Under the pieces are notes generated by a model, which saw nothing but the letters and a program-made list of their open reading frames with translations, was not told the DNA's origin and searched no databases. This document shows positions 49,540-58,337 of a stretch of DNA of 64,000 nt, piece after piece. Origin of the DNA: Conexibacter sp. DBS9H8 (GTDB lineage: Bacteria > Actinomycetota > Thermoleophilia > Solirubrobacterales > Solirubrobacteraceae); the NCBI RefSeq assembly GCF_023330685.1, contig NZ_CP097128.1:1426001-1490000 (forward strand). Reading direction: 5' to 3'. Every line of letters begins with the position of its first letter. Position 1 is the first letter of the stretch. A program made the translations under genes and the position numbers.

Positions 49540-50276
49540 TGTCCGCCACCGCCCACCCCACCCCCGTCCACTCGGACTCGGCCGCGTACAAGCTCGGGAC
49601 GACATATCCGGACGTCCCCTATGCGGAGAAGGAGCGACTCTTCGGCGAGATGAAAGCCGACGAGCGGTTCGCCGACTACCTCTACGGCTGTTATGAGTGC
49701 GGGATCTGCGTCGCCGCCTGCCCGTCCGCGCGCTACTACGACTTCTCACCACGGCGGATCGCCCAGGCGGCCGCCCGGGAGGACGTCGAACTGATCTACC
49801 AGCAGATGCAGGAGGACATCTGGGACTGCTCCCAGTGCTTCTCCTGTCTGCGCTGTCCGCGCGGGAACAACCCCGGCGGAATCATCACGGTGATGCGTGA
49901 GGTCGCCGTCAACAACGGCCTCGACAGCGCCCGCCAGGCGCTGCGTGGCTACACGCGGATCATCTACAAGATCATGTCGACGGGGACCCAGGTGTCCCCC
50001 GACATGCTCCAGGCCGACGCGTTCCCCGACTGGGGGCCGAGCGTCGCCAAGGTGTCGGAGAAACTCGACCTGTGGCGGCGGGCGCTGCCCCCCGACACCC
50101 ACCACACGACGACGACCGGCTGGGAGATCTCGACCAAGACGCTCGTCGAGCTCTACCTGATCTGGCACAAGACGGGGGCGTTGGCGATGATCGAGGAGCT
50201 CGACCCGAGCCTGCACAGCCTGCTGGAGGAGGTCATGGAAGACCTGCTGGATGAAGAGGGATACGAGCTCGACTGA
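49539..50276 (+). CDS. shdrC1: sHdr complex subunit C1 (two [4Fe-4S] clusters)
   Basis: A 245-residue HdrC-like electron-transfer subunit. The first cluster motif is CYECGICVAAC (C-x2-C-x2-C-x3-C). The second is CSQCFSCLRC (C-x2-C-x2-C-x2-C, one residue shorter than usual), followed by PRGNNPGGI. The ATG overlaps the dsrE3 stop (TGATG). It is followed by shdrB1 and shdrA, the fixed sHdr order. Cytoplasmic complex, proposed to oxidise protein-bound sulfane sulfur to sulfite. Confidence 0.92.
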   Translation: MSATAHPTPVHSDSAAYKLGTTYPDVPYAEKERLFGEMKADERFADYLYGCYECGICVAACPSARYYDFSPRRIAQAAAREDVELIYQQMQEDIWDCSQCFSCLRCPRGNNPGGIITVMREVAVNNGLDSARQALRGYTRIIYKIMSTGTQVSPDMLQADAFPDWGPSVAKVSEKLDLWRRALPPDTHHTTTTGWEISTKTLVELYLIWHKTGALAMIEELDPSLHSLLEEVMEDLLDEEGYELD

Positions 50277-50293
50277 TGAGAGGGATGTGAACC

Positions 50294-51496
50294 ATGGCGA
50301 TTCCCGTGGAGAAGGTGGCGGGCCCCCGCCGCCAGAACAAGGCAGAGTTTCAGTGGAGTGCCGACCAGGCGCCCGCAGACTTCCATGAGCGGCTGTTCGA
50401 GCTCGAGGAGCGCGGCGAGCTTGTCGTCCAGCGGGTCGACACCGAGTACATGGAGGTGCCGGTCAAGTACGGTCGCACCAAGAAGGTGCCGATCGGCCAC
50501 ACCTGGCACCACAAGAGCTGTGGCCAGTGCGGCCACATCCCCGGTTACTCGACGTCGATCTTCTGGGTCAACCGCAAGCTCGGGATCGAGTACGAGGATC
50601 CGCGGGACCAGACCTCGTGCACGGCGTGGAACTACTACGCCTCGGCGACCTCCAACGCGGCCGCCCAGGCGGCCGTGGCGATGCGCAACTTCGCTGCCGC
50701 CTATGAGACCGGGCGCTTCCCGATCATCCACTGCGGGACCTCCTTCGGACACTACAAGGAGGTGCGCCATGAGATCCTCGCCCACGACCACCTGCGTGAG
50801 GAGGTCCGCCGGGTGATGGACGCTCTCGGCAAGCCGCTCGTGCTGCCGGAGGAGATGGTCCACTACTCCGAGTGGTTCTACGCGATGCGCCACGAGATCG
50901 CCCGTCACCAGGTCCGTGACTTCTCCAAGATCGCCGTCACCGTCCACCCCGCCTGCCACTACTACAAGCTGGTGGAGGGCGACGCCATCTACGACCCGGA
51001 GGTCTACGGCGGACAGCGGACGGCGATCGTCTCCGGCGTTGCCGAGGCCCTCGGCGCGGAGGTCCGCGACTACTCGACCTGGTTTGACTGCTGTGGCTTC
51101 GGCTTCCGCCACATCCTCGTCCAGCGCGACTTCACCCGCTCCTTCGCCACGCAGCGCAAGATCAAGCGGATGAAGGAGGAGGCCGACCCCGACGTCACCC
51201 TCACCCACGACACCGGCTGTGTGACGACCCTCGACAAGAGCCAGTTCGCCGCGCGCGCCCAGGATCCGAGCTTTGCGACGATCCCGGTGCTGTCCGAGGC
51301 CCAGTTCGCCGCCCTGGCGATGGGCGCCCATCCCTATCTCGTCTGCCAGTTGCACTGGCACGCCGCCGACTACAAGCCGCTGTTGGAGAAGATGGGAATC
51401 GACCACGAGAAGTGCTGGGCCGAGTTTGAGGAGGCAACCGCCCGCCTCGAACGCGGTGAGCAGCAGTACCTGACCTGGGAGGACACCGATGTCTGA
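50294..51496 (+). CDS. shdrB1: sHdr complex catalytic subunit B1 (CCG domains)
   Basis: A 400-residue HdrB-like subunit. A first Cys-rich region (HKSCGQCGHIPGYSTSIFW, then TSCTAWN) and a second with VHPACHYYK, WFDCCGFGF and HDTGCVTTLDK are the CCG-type sites for non-cubane clusters. It is larger than methanogen HdrB (about 300 residues). The gene overlaps shdrA by 8 nt, showing tight coupling. ATG at 50294. Confidence 0.92.
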   Translation: MAIPVEKVAGPRRQNKAEFQWSADQAPADFHERLFELEERGELVVQRVDTEYMEVPVKYGRTKKVPIGHTWHHKSCGQCGHIPGYSTSIFWVNRKLGIEYEDPRDQTSCTAWNYYASATSNAAAQAAVAMRNFAAAYETGRFPIIHCGTSFGHYKEVRHEILAHDHLREEVRRVMDALGKPLVLPEEMVHYSEWFYAMRHEIARHQVRDFSKIAVTVHPACHYYKLVEGDAIYDPEVYGGQRTAIVSGVAEALGAEVRDYSTWFDCCGFGFRHILVQRDFTRSFATQRKIKRMKEEADPDVTLTHDTGCVTTLDKSQFAARAQDPSFATIPVLSEAQFAALAMGAHPYLVCQLHWHAADYKPLLEKMGIDHEKCWAEFEEATARLERGEQQYLTWEDTDV

Positions 51497-52538
51497 GTCC
51501 GTCGTCGTCATCGGAGGCGGCCCCGCCGGGATCGAGGCCGCCCGCGGGGTTGCCGACCTCGGCTTGCCCTCGATCCTCATCGAGCAGCGTGAGCGCCTGG
51601 GCGGCACACCGATCTTCGCCAACTACGCGGCGTTGACACCCTACTTCGAAGATGCCGAGCAGGCGATGGATGCGATGATCGCCGAGCTCAACGCTCGCCC
51701 GCTCGCCGAGGTGCGGACCAACACGACGGTGACCGGGCTCTCGGGGGAGGCCGGCGCCTTCACCGTCGAACTCTCCACCGGTGAGAGCCTCGAGGCGGGC
51801 GCGGTGATCGTCGCGACCGGCTTCGATCACTTCGACCCGGGCCGCGAGCGCCAGATCTACAACTACTACCAGTATCCCGACGTCCTCACCCTGCAGGACC
51901 TCGAGGCCCAGCTCAAGGCCCACGAGGTCCTCGTCCCCTCGACGGGCAAGCCGCCAGAGCGAATCTGCTGGGTCCAGTGCGTCGGTTCGCGGGACCGCAA
52001 CATCGGCAACGAGTGGTGCTCGAAGGTGTGCTGTGGCATCGCCTCCAAGCAGGCGATCGAGGTACGGGAGATGGTTCCCGGCTGCCGGGCCTACATCTTC
52101 TACATCGACATGCGCATGTACGGCTACTGGGAGACCCAGCTCTACTGGCCCGCCCAGGAGAAGCACCACGTCCAGTACATCAAGGGGATCATCACCGAGG
52201 TGCTCGAGCGGGGCGACCGGCTCGTCGTCCGCGGTGAGGACACGACGATGGGCCGTCCGCTCGAGGTGCCGATGGACATGGTGATCCTGTCGGTCGGGAT
52301 GGAGCCGTCGGCGGGCACCAAGTCGATGGCCGGGGTCCTTGGGATCGAGCCGAACCGGTACGGGTTCATCGAGGCGGCCAAGCCGCCGCTCGACACGGTC
52401 AGCACCTCCCGCACGGGGGTGTTCGCCTGCGGGGCGGCGCTTGGCCCGGCCGACCTCGAGGACACGATCTCCTCGGCGGGAGCTGCGGCGGGCAAGGCCG
52501 TCGCACTCGTTCGGCGCGGCACCCTCCAGACCGTCTGA
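51489..52538 (+). CDS. shdrA: sHdr complex flavoprotein subunit A
   Basis: A 349-residue single FAD domain, much shorter than methanogen HdrA. SVVVIGGGPAGIEAARGVADLG and VIVATGFDHFDP bind FAD. CWVQCVGSRDRNIGNEWC at 160-177, then C181 and C182, resembles the HdrA Fe-S motif. GVFACGAALGPADLEDTISSAGAAAGKA closes the flavin fold. It lacks the extra ferredoxin domains and the MvhD site used for electron bifurcation. Partner of C1 and B1. Confidence 0.93.
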   Translation: MSESVVVIGGGPAGIEAARGVADLGLPSILIEQRERLGGTPIFANYAALTPYFEDAEQAMDAMIAELNARPLAEVRTNTTVTGLSGEAGAFTVELSTGESLEAGAVIVATGFDHFDPGRERQIYNYYQYPDVLTLQDLEAQLKAHEVLVPSTGKPPERICWVQCVGSRDRNIGNEWCSKVCCGIASKQAIEVREMVPGCRAYIFYIDMRMYGYWETQLYWPAQEKHHVQYIKGIITEVLERGDRLVVRGEDTTMGRPLEVPMDMVILSVGMEPSAGTKSMAGVLGIEPNRYGFIEAAKPPLDTVSTSRTGVFACGAALGPADLEDTISSAGAAAGKAVALVRRGTLQTV

Positions 52539-52545
52539 GCCGATC

Positions 52546-53313
52546 ATGGCCGGCGGCGCAGGACCCACCGTGCCCGGCAGCCCCCCCGAGGTCGACATCC
52601 CGACCGCGAAGGAGCTGATCGAGCAGATCCACGAACACATCAGTCCCGAGGTGATCGGCGAGCTCACCGGGGAGCTTGCCGGCAAGGCCGAACGGATGCA
52701 CGCCCTCCTCGGCGGCCCCGACCTCGGCGCCGGCCGGGTGCGGGCCGCGGTCGAGCTCACCTTCGTCGGCCGCCGCCGCGCGAGCGCGATCCTCGGCACC
52801 CGTGATGACGATGTGCTTGCCCGCTGGGTCTCTGACCTCCTCACCGGCCCCGATCCGATCGACGTCCGCGTGGAGCGATTCTGTGCCCAGGCCGGCGAGC
52901 TGTCCCCGGCCGCGGCCGTCGAGCTCGCCGGTGAGCTCCTCCACTTCACTGCCCCCCGGGATCACTGGCTGTTCTCCCGCTGGATGTGGAGCCAGGAGAG
53001 CCGGACCGGTGCGCTTGCGCTGCTGATCGGGGAGGAGTACGAACTCGACGCCGACGGTCTCGGGGAGGGGTACCTGCGCGTCGGCGCGGCGGTCGCCGCG
53101 CTGCACGACTCCCCGGAGGCGGGTGCCTTTCGGCTCCACGGCGGCGGGCGATTCGGCACGGACGTGCTGCTCGCCTGCACGTACGGGATCTACATGCGGA
53201 CCGTGCTCGGTCTGAAGATGACGCAGGAGTTCAACGCACTCGTGCCGGCTCTGCCCCAGCTCGTGCGCCGCCTGCTCGGTACCCACGTCAAGCCCGCACA
53301 GGAGGCTCGCTGA
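52546..53313 (+). CDS. sHdr-linked conserved hypothetical protein (H)
   Basis: A 255-residue soluble protein that holds the fixed place between shdrA and the next Hdr gene; such a gene is present in known sHdr clusters but has no assigned function. Visible are an amphipathic N-terminus (TAKELIEQIHEHISPEVIGELTGELAGKAERMHALLGG), FTAPRDHWLFSRWMWSQESRTGALALLIGEE and LACTYGIYMRTVLGLKMTQEFN, with only two Cys and no cluster motif. ATG 52546, 8 nt after shdrA. Confidence 0.85.
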   Translation: MAGGAGPTVPGSPPEVDIPTAKELIEQIHEHISPEVIGELTGELAGKAERMHALLGGPDLGAGRVRAAVELTFVGRRRASAILGTRDDDVLARWVSDLLTGPDPIDVRVERFCAQAGELSPAAAVELAGELLHFTAPRDHWLFSRWMWSQESRTGALALLIGEEYELDADGLGEGYLRVGAAVAALHDSPEAGAFRLHGGGRFGTDVLLACTYGIYMRTVLGLKMTQEFNALVPALPQLVRRLLGTHVKPAQEAR

Positions 53314-53315
53314 AC

Positions 53316-54617
53316 ATGCCGGTTGGAGGATACAAACTGCTGCCGATCGTCCATGAGGTCGCCTCGGCGACCGTCGATGGGGTCGAGCTCACCGCGGACT
53401 GGAACCGCCAGTTCGAGACACGGGTGATCGAGGACTACGACAGCAGCCCGCTGTTTGACCTCGCCGCCCTGTCGGAGGCCGAGTCGATCGAGTGGTGTTA
53501 TGGCTGTGGCCGCTGCGTGCCGGTCTGCCCCGTCGACCTCGTCGGCGAGTACGGCCCACGCAAGGTCCACCGTAAGCTGCAGATGGGCATCGACCTGCTC
53601 GAGGACCCGGACCTGTGGCTGTGTACGACCTGTGGCAACTGTCTGCGCGTGTGCCCCAAACAGGTTGACATGATCAAGATCATGCCGGCCGCCCGGGAGG
53701 CGGCGATGACCGCGGGCAAGGAGGTGCCCGCGGAGCTGCAGGGGGTGCTCGAGGCGACCTTCAAATACGGCAACGCGCTCGGCCAATCCCCGCGGCGCCG
53801 GTCGGCCTGGACCAAGGGGGCCGGTGTCCCGGTGCGCGACCTGACCAAGGAGCCCGGCCCCGTCGACTACCTGTTCTACGTGGAGGACTACTGGTCCTAC
53901 CACCCGCGCGGGCATCAGGCCGCCCAGGCGTTCGCCCGGATCCTCCACCAACTCGGGATCGATTACGGGATCCTCGGGCATGAGGAGCGCACCCTCGGGG
54001 ACTCCCAGCGCCTCGCCGGGGAGAAGGGGCTGTTCGAGATGCTGATGGAGCAGGTCGTCGAGACCCTTGACCGTCATGAGTTCGGGGCGATCGTCACCCC
54101 CGACCCGCACGGCTTCAACGCGCTCGCGACCGTCTACCCGAAGTACGGCCACACCTTCGAGGTCCTCCACTACACCCAGCTGCTCGCCCCCCGGGTCTCC
54201 GAGCTGACCTTCACCACCCCGCTCGACGTCAAGGTCACCTTCCATGACCCCTGCTACCTCGGCCGCCATAACGGCGAGTACGACGCGCCCCGCCGGCTGC
54301 TCGAGGCGATCCCCGGGCTCGAGCTCATCGAGATGATGCGCTGTAGGGAGAACGGGTACTGCTGTGGCGGTGGTGGCGGCGGGATGTGGCTCGACGGCCA
54401 CACCCAGAGCCACACGTCCGAGCGGCTGTCGGTGCGCCGGGTCAAGGAGGCCGCCGAGACCGGCGCGGACGTCCTCGCGGTCTGCTGCCCCTATGAGGTT
54501 TCCCGGTTCGAGGACGGGGCCAAGGCCGCCGGGGTCGATGACCGGCTCCGGGTCCTCGACATCGCCGAGCTGCTCGACATGGCCCTCGGGGGCCCGGACA
54601 GGGTCGCGGGAGCCTAG
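53316..54617 (+). CDS. shdrB3: Fused HdrC-HdrB subunit (sHdrB3 type)
   Basis: A 433-residue protein with an N-terminal HdrC-like part: CYGCGRCVPVC from residue 61 and CTTCGNCLRVC from residue 103, both C-x2-C-x2-C-x3-C. A C-terminal CCG part follows: HDPCYLGRHN (C313), CRENGYCCGGGGGG (C343, CC349-350) and VCCPYEVSRF (about 390). It replaces the separate C2 and B2 subunits of other sHdr clusters. As I recall, this C1-B1-A-H-B3 order with etf genes defines a second sHdr layout. ATG at 53316, 2 nt after gene H. The fusion also resembles the membrane protein at 61255 without its membrane part. Confidence 0.88.
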   Translation: MPVGGYKLLPIVHEVASATVDGVELTADWNRQFETRVIEDYDSSPLFDLAALSEAESIEWCYGCGRCVPVCPVDLVGEYGPRKVHRKLQMGIDLLEDPDLWLCTTCGNCLRVCPKQVDMIKIMPAAREAAMTAGKEVPAELQGVLEATFKYGNALGQSPRRRSAWTKGAGVPVRDLTKEPGPVDYLFYVEDYWSYHPRGHQAAQAFARILHQLGIDYGILGHEERTLGDSQRLAGEKGLFEMLMEQVVETLDRHEFGAIVTPDPHGFNALATVYPKYGHTFEVLHYTQLLAPRVSELTFTTPLDVKVTFHDPCYLGRHNGEYDAPRRLLEAIPGLELIEMMRCRENGYCCGGGGGGMWLDGHTQSHTSERLSVRRVKEAAETGADVLAVCCPYEVSRFEDGAKAAGVDDRLRVLDIAELLDMALGGPDRVAGA

Positions 54618-55664
54618 GTGCCACCCCGGCCCAGTCAGGAGACGGCAACGGTGCCCGTGCTGCGGCGGATTGACGCCGGGAGCGTCAGCGCGCTGCGCTC
54701 CCAGGCGCTCTGGCACGGGATCGCCGCCGCGATGGGTCCCGAGGATCCTCCCGTGCTCTCCTTCTGCCGGCCCGAGGAGCCCTACGTGTGTCTCGGCTAT
54801 CACCGGCGACTGGCCGAGCTCGACCTCGACGCGTGTGCGGCCCGCGGGCTGCCGGTCCTGCGCCGCCAGATCGGTGGCGGGCCCGTGTACCTGGACGCCG
54901 ACCAGCTGTTCTTTCAGTTGACGCTGCCCGCCCGTCGCGCCCCCGCCCACATCGGCCGGCTGTATGAGCGGATGCTCGGACCGGCCGCGGCCGCCCTGTG
55001 CCGCCTCGGGGTGCCCGCCCGTCTCGCCCACACCAACGACATCGTCGCCGGCGGGCGCAAGATCTCGGGGACCGGGGCGGGCCAGATCGGTGACGGGGTC
55101 GTCGTCGTCGCCAACGTCATGTTCGCCTTCGCCCACGAGGAGATGGCCGCGATCCTGTCCGTCCCCGATCAGGCGATGCGCGACGAGTGCCTGCGTCTGA
55201 TGCGCGCCCACCTCGGGACGCTCCCGCGCCTGGACCCGGACACGGTCACCGCCGCCCTCACCGACGCCTACGCCGACGCGCTCGGCGCGACGGTCTCTGA
55301 CAGCGCCCTCAGTGACGCGGAGCTGGCTGCGGTTCGTGACTGGGAACGGCGGCTTGATGACCCCGCCTGGACGGCCGGGCCGCCGCTGCCGGCTTCCGCG
55401 GGCCGGCAGGTGAAGATCCGGGCCGGTGTGTGGGTCTATGACCGCCGCGGTGACGGCCTCGCGGTGCAGATCACGGTGGAGGACGGCCGTGTCGTGCGGG
55501 CGGCGATCACCCTCGCGGACGCGGGCGTCGATTCCGCCGTGCTCGAGCGGGCGCTGATCGGGGTGGCCGCGGAGGCGGGTGCGCTCGCGGCCCGGTTGGA
55601 GGAGTTCGGAGACGACGGGGTGCGGGTGCGTGACGCGCTCGCACCCGGAATGGTGGTGCGCTGA
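54618..55664 (+). CDS. Lipoate-protein ligase (sLpl-type, with C-terminal domain)
   Basis: A 348-residue BPL/LPL-fold ligase. LSFCRPEEPYVCLGYHRRLAELDLDA, LPVLRRQIGGGPVYLDADQLFFQL and NDIVAGGRKISGTGAGQ with the adenylate-binding Lys are diagnostic. The C-terminal ~100 residues (KIRAGVWVYDRRGDGLAVQITVEDGRVVRAAI) look like the accessory LplB-type domain. It sits directly before lbpA (overlap), so it should lipoylate LbpA. GTG start, 0 nt from shdrB3. Confidence 0.9.
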   Translation: MPPRPSQETATVPVLRRIDAGSVSALRSQALWHGIAAAMGPEDPPVLSFCRPEEPYVCLGYHRRLAELDLDACAARGLPVLRRQIGGGPVYLDADQLFFQLTLPARRAPAHIGRLYERMLGPAAAALCRLGVPARLAHTNDIVAGGRKISGTGAGQIGDGVVVVANVMFAFAHEEMAAILSVPDQAMRDECLRLMRAHLGTLPRLDPDTVTAALTDAYADALGATVSDSALSDAELAAVRDWERRLDDPAWTAGPPLPASAGRQVKIRAGVWVYDRRGDGLAVQITVEDGRVVRAAITLADAGVDSAVLERALIGVAAEAGALAARLEEFGDDGVRVRDALAPGMVVR

Positions 55665-56107
55665 TGCTGACAGTTGCCGGATACACCCTCGACCCCGCCC
55701 TGCGGTACGAGCCCGCGACCAACGTCTGGGTCGCCGACCTCGGCGACGGTCGGGTGCGGGTCGGGCTGGACCCGCTCGGCGCCGAGACGAGCGGGGACAT
55801 CGTCGCGGTGTCCTTCGCCGCGTCCGGTGCCGCGCTCGCCGCCGGGGAGGCGATGGCGATCATCGAGGCGGCCAAGTTCGTCGGACCTCTCGCCGCCCCC
55901 GTCCCCGGCCGTCTCGCCGCCGTCAACCCGGCGGTGATCGACGCCCCCGGCCAGATCAACGCCGATCCCTACGGCGCCTGGCTGGCCGAGCTGGACGGGG
56001 TGCCGGCCGACCGCCTCGCCGCCCTGGTCGGCGGCGAGGCGGCCATCACCGCCTGGTTCGCCGATGCCGTCGCCCGGTTCCGCGCCGAGGGGGCGATCGC
56101 CCAATGA
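55664..56107 (+). CDS. lbpA: Lipoate-binding protein LbpA (GcvH-like)
   Basis: A 147-residue lipoyl-domain protein resembling glycine-cleavage H protein. Lysine K71 in AIIEAAKFVGPLAAPVPG is the lipoylation site, and the C-terminal AINADPYGAWLAEL-like region (GQINADPYGAWLAEL) matches the H-protein end. No glycine-cleavage P or T gene is nearby; the sHdr context instead marks it as the dedicated sulfur-oxidation carrier LbpA. ATG overlaps the ligase stop; the next gene overlaps its stop. Confidence 0.93.
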   Translation: MLTVAGYTLDPALRYEPATNVWVADLGDGRVRVGLDPLGAETSGDIVAVSFAASGAALAAGEAMAIIEAAKFVGPLAAPVPGRLAAVNPAVIDAPGQINADPYGAWLAELDGVPADRLAALVGGEAAITAWFADAVARFRAEGAIAQ

Positions 56108-57057
56108 GCACGCTCACCCCCCTCACGGACGGGATGAGCCTTCGGCTCGAGCGCTTCGGCAGCCAGATCGAGTTCTACGCGCCCGGGCTCAAGCGCTGGC
56201 AGTCGAGTGAGTGGACCCCGGAGAACCCCAACCGGTTCCGTCCCGTGTCGGTCACCGGCACCGCCTGCGGTCTCCAGTGCGAGCACTGCAAGACCAAGGT
56301 GCTGGAGGGGATGATCACCCTCGGGAGTGAACGGGACCTGTTCGCCCGCGCGGTCCAGCTCCAGGCCGGCGGCACCGACGGCATCCTCGTCTCCGGAGGC
56401 TCCCAGAAGCACGGTGGCGTGCCGCTCGGCCCCCACCTCGAGGCGATGGCGCGCATCCGCGAGGAGCTCGGAATGCGGGTCGTCGTCCACTCCGGGGTGA
56501 TCTCCCCCGAGCTCGCCGACGGGCTCGCCGACGCCGGGGTGGACGGGGTGATGCTCGACATCATCGGCGCCGAGGAGACGATCCGGGAGGTCTACCATCT
56601 CGACCTCACCCCCGAGGACTTCGACACCGCCCTCGGGGTCCTCGCCGCGCGTGGGCTGCGGATCATCCCCCACATCGTCCTCGGGCTTCACTACGGCCGC
56701 TTCCTCGGGGAGTGGCGGGCCCTGGAGATGATCGCCGGCCACCCCGTCTCCACGCTGATCCTCGTCGTTCTCACCCCGCTGGTGGGGACCCCGATGGGCC
56801 ACCTGCCGCCGCCGCCGGTCGGCGACGTCACCGACTTCTTCGCGCTCGCCCGGACACGGATGCCCGATACGCGCATCAACCTCGGCTGCGGGCGGCCGAT
56901 GGGCGCGACCAAGGTCGCCCTCGACCGGGCGGCGATCGACCACGGACTCAACGGGATCGCCTATCCGGCGGACGGGATGATCGCCTACGCCCGCGAGCGC
57001 GGGCTCGAGCCGGCCTTCCACGAGTACTGCTGCTCGCTCACCTGGGCGGACCTGTGA
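56104..57057 (+). CDS. LipS-type radical SAM lipoyl synthase subunit (first)
   Basis: A 317-residue radical SAM enzyme: TACGLQCEHCKTK holds the C-x3-C-x2-C [4Fe-4S]/SAM site (about residue 54). GILVSGGSQKHGGVPLG, MRVVVHSGVISPELADGLADAG and INLGCGRPMGATK follow, as in biotin-synthase-like folds. Not LipA, which has two distinct Cys motifs. By position beside lbpA it is one of the two LipS proteins proposed to insert sulfur into octanoyl-LbpA. ATG overlaps the lbpA stop (ATGA). Confidence 0.87.
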   Translation: MSTLTPLTDGMSLRLERFGSQIEFYAPGLKRWQSSEWTPENPNRFRPVSVTGTACGLQCEHCKTKVLEGMITLGSERDLFARAVQLQAGGTDGILVSGGSQKHGGVPLGPHLEAMARIREELGMRVVVHSGVISPELADGLADAGVDGVMLDIIGAEETIREVYHLDLTPEDFDTALGVLAARGLRIIPHIVLGLHYGRFLGEWRALEMIAGHPVSTLILVVLTPLVGTPMGHLPPPPVGDVTDFFALARTRMPDTRINLGCGRPMGATKVALDRAAIDHGLNGIAYPADGMIAYARERGLEPAFHEYCCSLTWADL

Positions 57058-58337
57058 GCCCGATGACGCCCAGCGGCCCCGACACCGGACGTGAGGACAC
57101 GGGCATCGGCCCACGCTGGCGGGTGCTCTGTGACGACGGCGCCGGGGCGGTGGACGGGCTCGCCCTCGATGAGGCGCTGCTGGCCCCCTACGGCCGGGAG
57201 GCCAACGGGGTCGACGGGGTCGACGCGGCCCACCCGACCGACGGCTCCCATCAGCCCGTCACGGCGACGGTGCGTCTCTACACCTACGCCCCCCACTGCG
57301 CGCTGGTCGGCCACTACCAGTCCCTGGAGAGTGAGCTCGACCTCGCCGCGTGTGCGGCCGCCGGCGTCGGGGTCGGACGCCGGCCGACGGGCGGCGGGGC
57401 GATCATCATGGGCCCCGACCAGCTCGGGGTGGCGATCGCCACCCGCGCCCCCGCCGGAGCCAGCCCCCGGACGCTGCTGGCCCGCTACGGCGGCGGCCTC
57501 GCCGACGGCCTCGCCGGCCTCGGGATCGACGCCCGCTTCGCCGGCAAGAACGACCTTGTCGTCGGCGGGCGCAAGATCGCCGGTCTCGGTCTCTACCTCG
57601 ACCCCCACGGGGCGCTCCTCTTTCACGCGAGCCTGCTCTGTGACCTCGACGTCGCCCTGATGCTGTCGGTCCTGTCGATCCCCGGCGCCAAGCTCGCCGG
57701 CCACGGCGTCTCCCGCGTGCAGGAGCGGATCACCACCGTCAGTGAGCAGCTCGGCCGCCACGTCAGCGCCGCCGACGTGCGCGGACGGGTCGCGGACGCC
57801 CTGCTCGCCGCCGCGGGCGCCGAGGGGCTCGCTTCGGTCCCGACCGCCGCCGAGCAGCACCGAGCCGCGACGCTCACCGAGCAGCGTTACGGGGCGCCCG
57901 CCTGGCTGTCGGGCCGGCCCCAACCGCCCGGGGCCCGGGCGAGCGCGATGCTCGCCACCCCCGGCGGCCTGCTCCGCGTCTACGTCGGCGTCCAGCGCGA
58001 CGCCCTCTCCGCGGTCCTGTTCGCCGGGGACCTGTCCGTGATGGCACCCGCGCTGCTCGGGCTCGAGACCCGCCTGCGCTGGTGCCGGGCCGACCCGGAC
58101 CGGATCGCCGAGATCGTCAACGCCGACGGTGCCGCCGCTGAGCTCGGCGTCGCCCCACAGGCACTGGCGGAGACGATCTCGGCGGCGGCGGCCCGGGCGC
58201 TCGCGCGGGCCGGCGGGGCGAGCCCGATGCGTCCGGCAGGGTCCTGTTACTTCCCCGAGCCCGCGGCCACGTCGGGCTCCCCAGCCGAGAGAGACCGGCG
58301 CGTACGTGCGCCGCTGTCAGAGAGGAGTGCGGCGTGA
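57054..58337 (+). CDS. Second lipoate ligase/octanoyltransferase-like protein
   Basis: A 427-residue BPL/LPL-fold protein distinct from that at 54618: LYTYAPHCALVGHYQSLESELDLAACAAAGVGVGRRPTGGGAIIMGPDQLGVAI and FAGKNDLVVGGRKIAGLGLY, with the conserved Lys. A longer C-terminal region (LSVLSIPGAKLAGHGVSRVQERITTV, then a VGVQRDALSAVLFAGDL part) is attached. It could be an octanoyltransferase (LipM-like) that primes LbpA for LipS, or a second ligase. GTG start overlaps the upstream stop (GTGA). Confidence 0.82.
   Translation: MSPMTPSGPDTGREDTGIGPRWRVLCDDGAGAVDGLALDEALLAPYGREANGVDGVDAAHPTDGSHQPVTATVRLYTYAPHCALVGHYQSLESELDLAACAAAGVGVGRRPTGGGAIIMGPDQLGVAIATRAPAGASPRTLLARYGGGLADGLAGLGIDARFAGKNDLVVGGRKIAGLGLYLDPHGALLFHASLLCDLDVALMLSVLSIPGAKLAGHGVSRVQERITTVSEQLGRHVSAADVRGRVADALLAAAGAEGLASVPTAAEQHRAATLTEQRYGAPAWLSGRPQPPGARASAMLATPGGLLRVYVGVQRDALSAVLFAGDLSVMAPALLGLETRLRWCRADPDRIAEIVNADGAAAELGVAPQALAETISAAAARALARAGGASPMRPAGSCYFPEPAATSGSPAERDRRVRAPLSERSAA

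Noticed and set aside
49539-54617. Methanogen-type electron-bifurcating heterodisulfide reductase or FlxABCD-Hdr
   Set aside because: HdrA is a short single-FAD protein without extra ferredoxin domains, no MvhD or Flx genes are present, and TusA/DsrE/LbpA partners fit the sulfur-oxidising type.
55664-56107. Glycine cleavage H protein
   Set aside because: The fold is GcvH-like, but no gcvP or gcvT is nearby and it is embedded in the sHdr/lipoate-ligase cluster, so LbpA is the better name.
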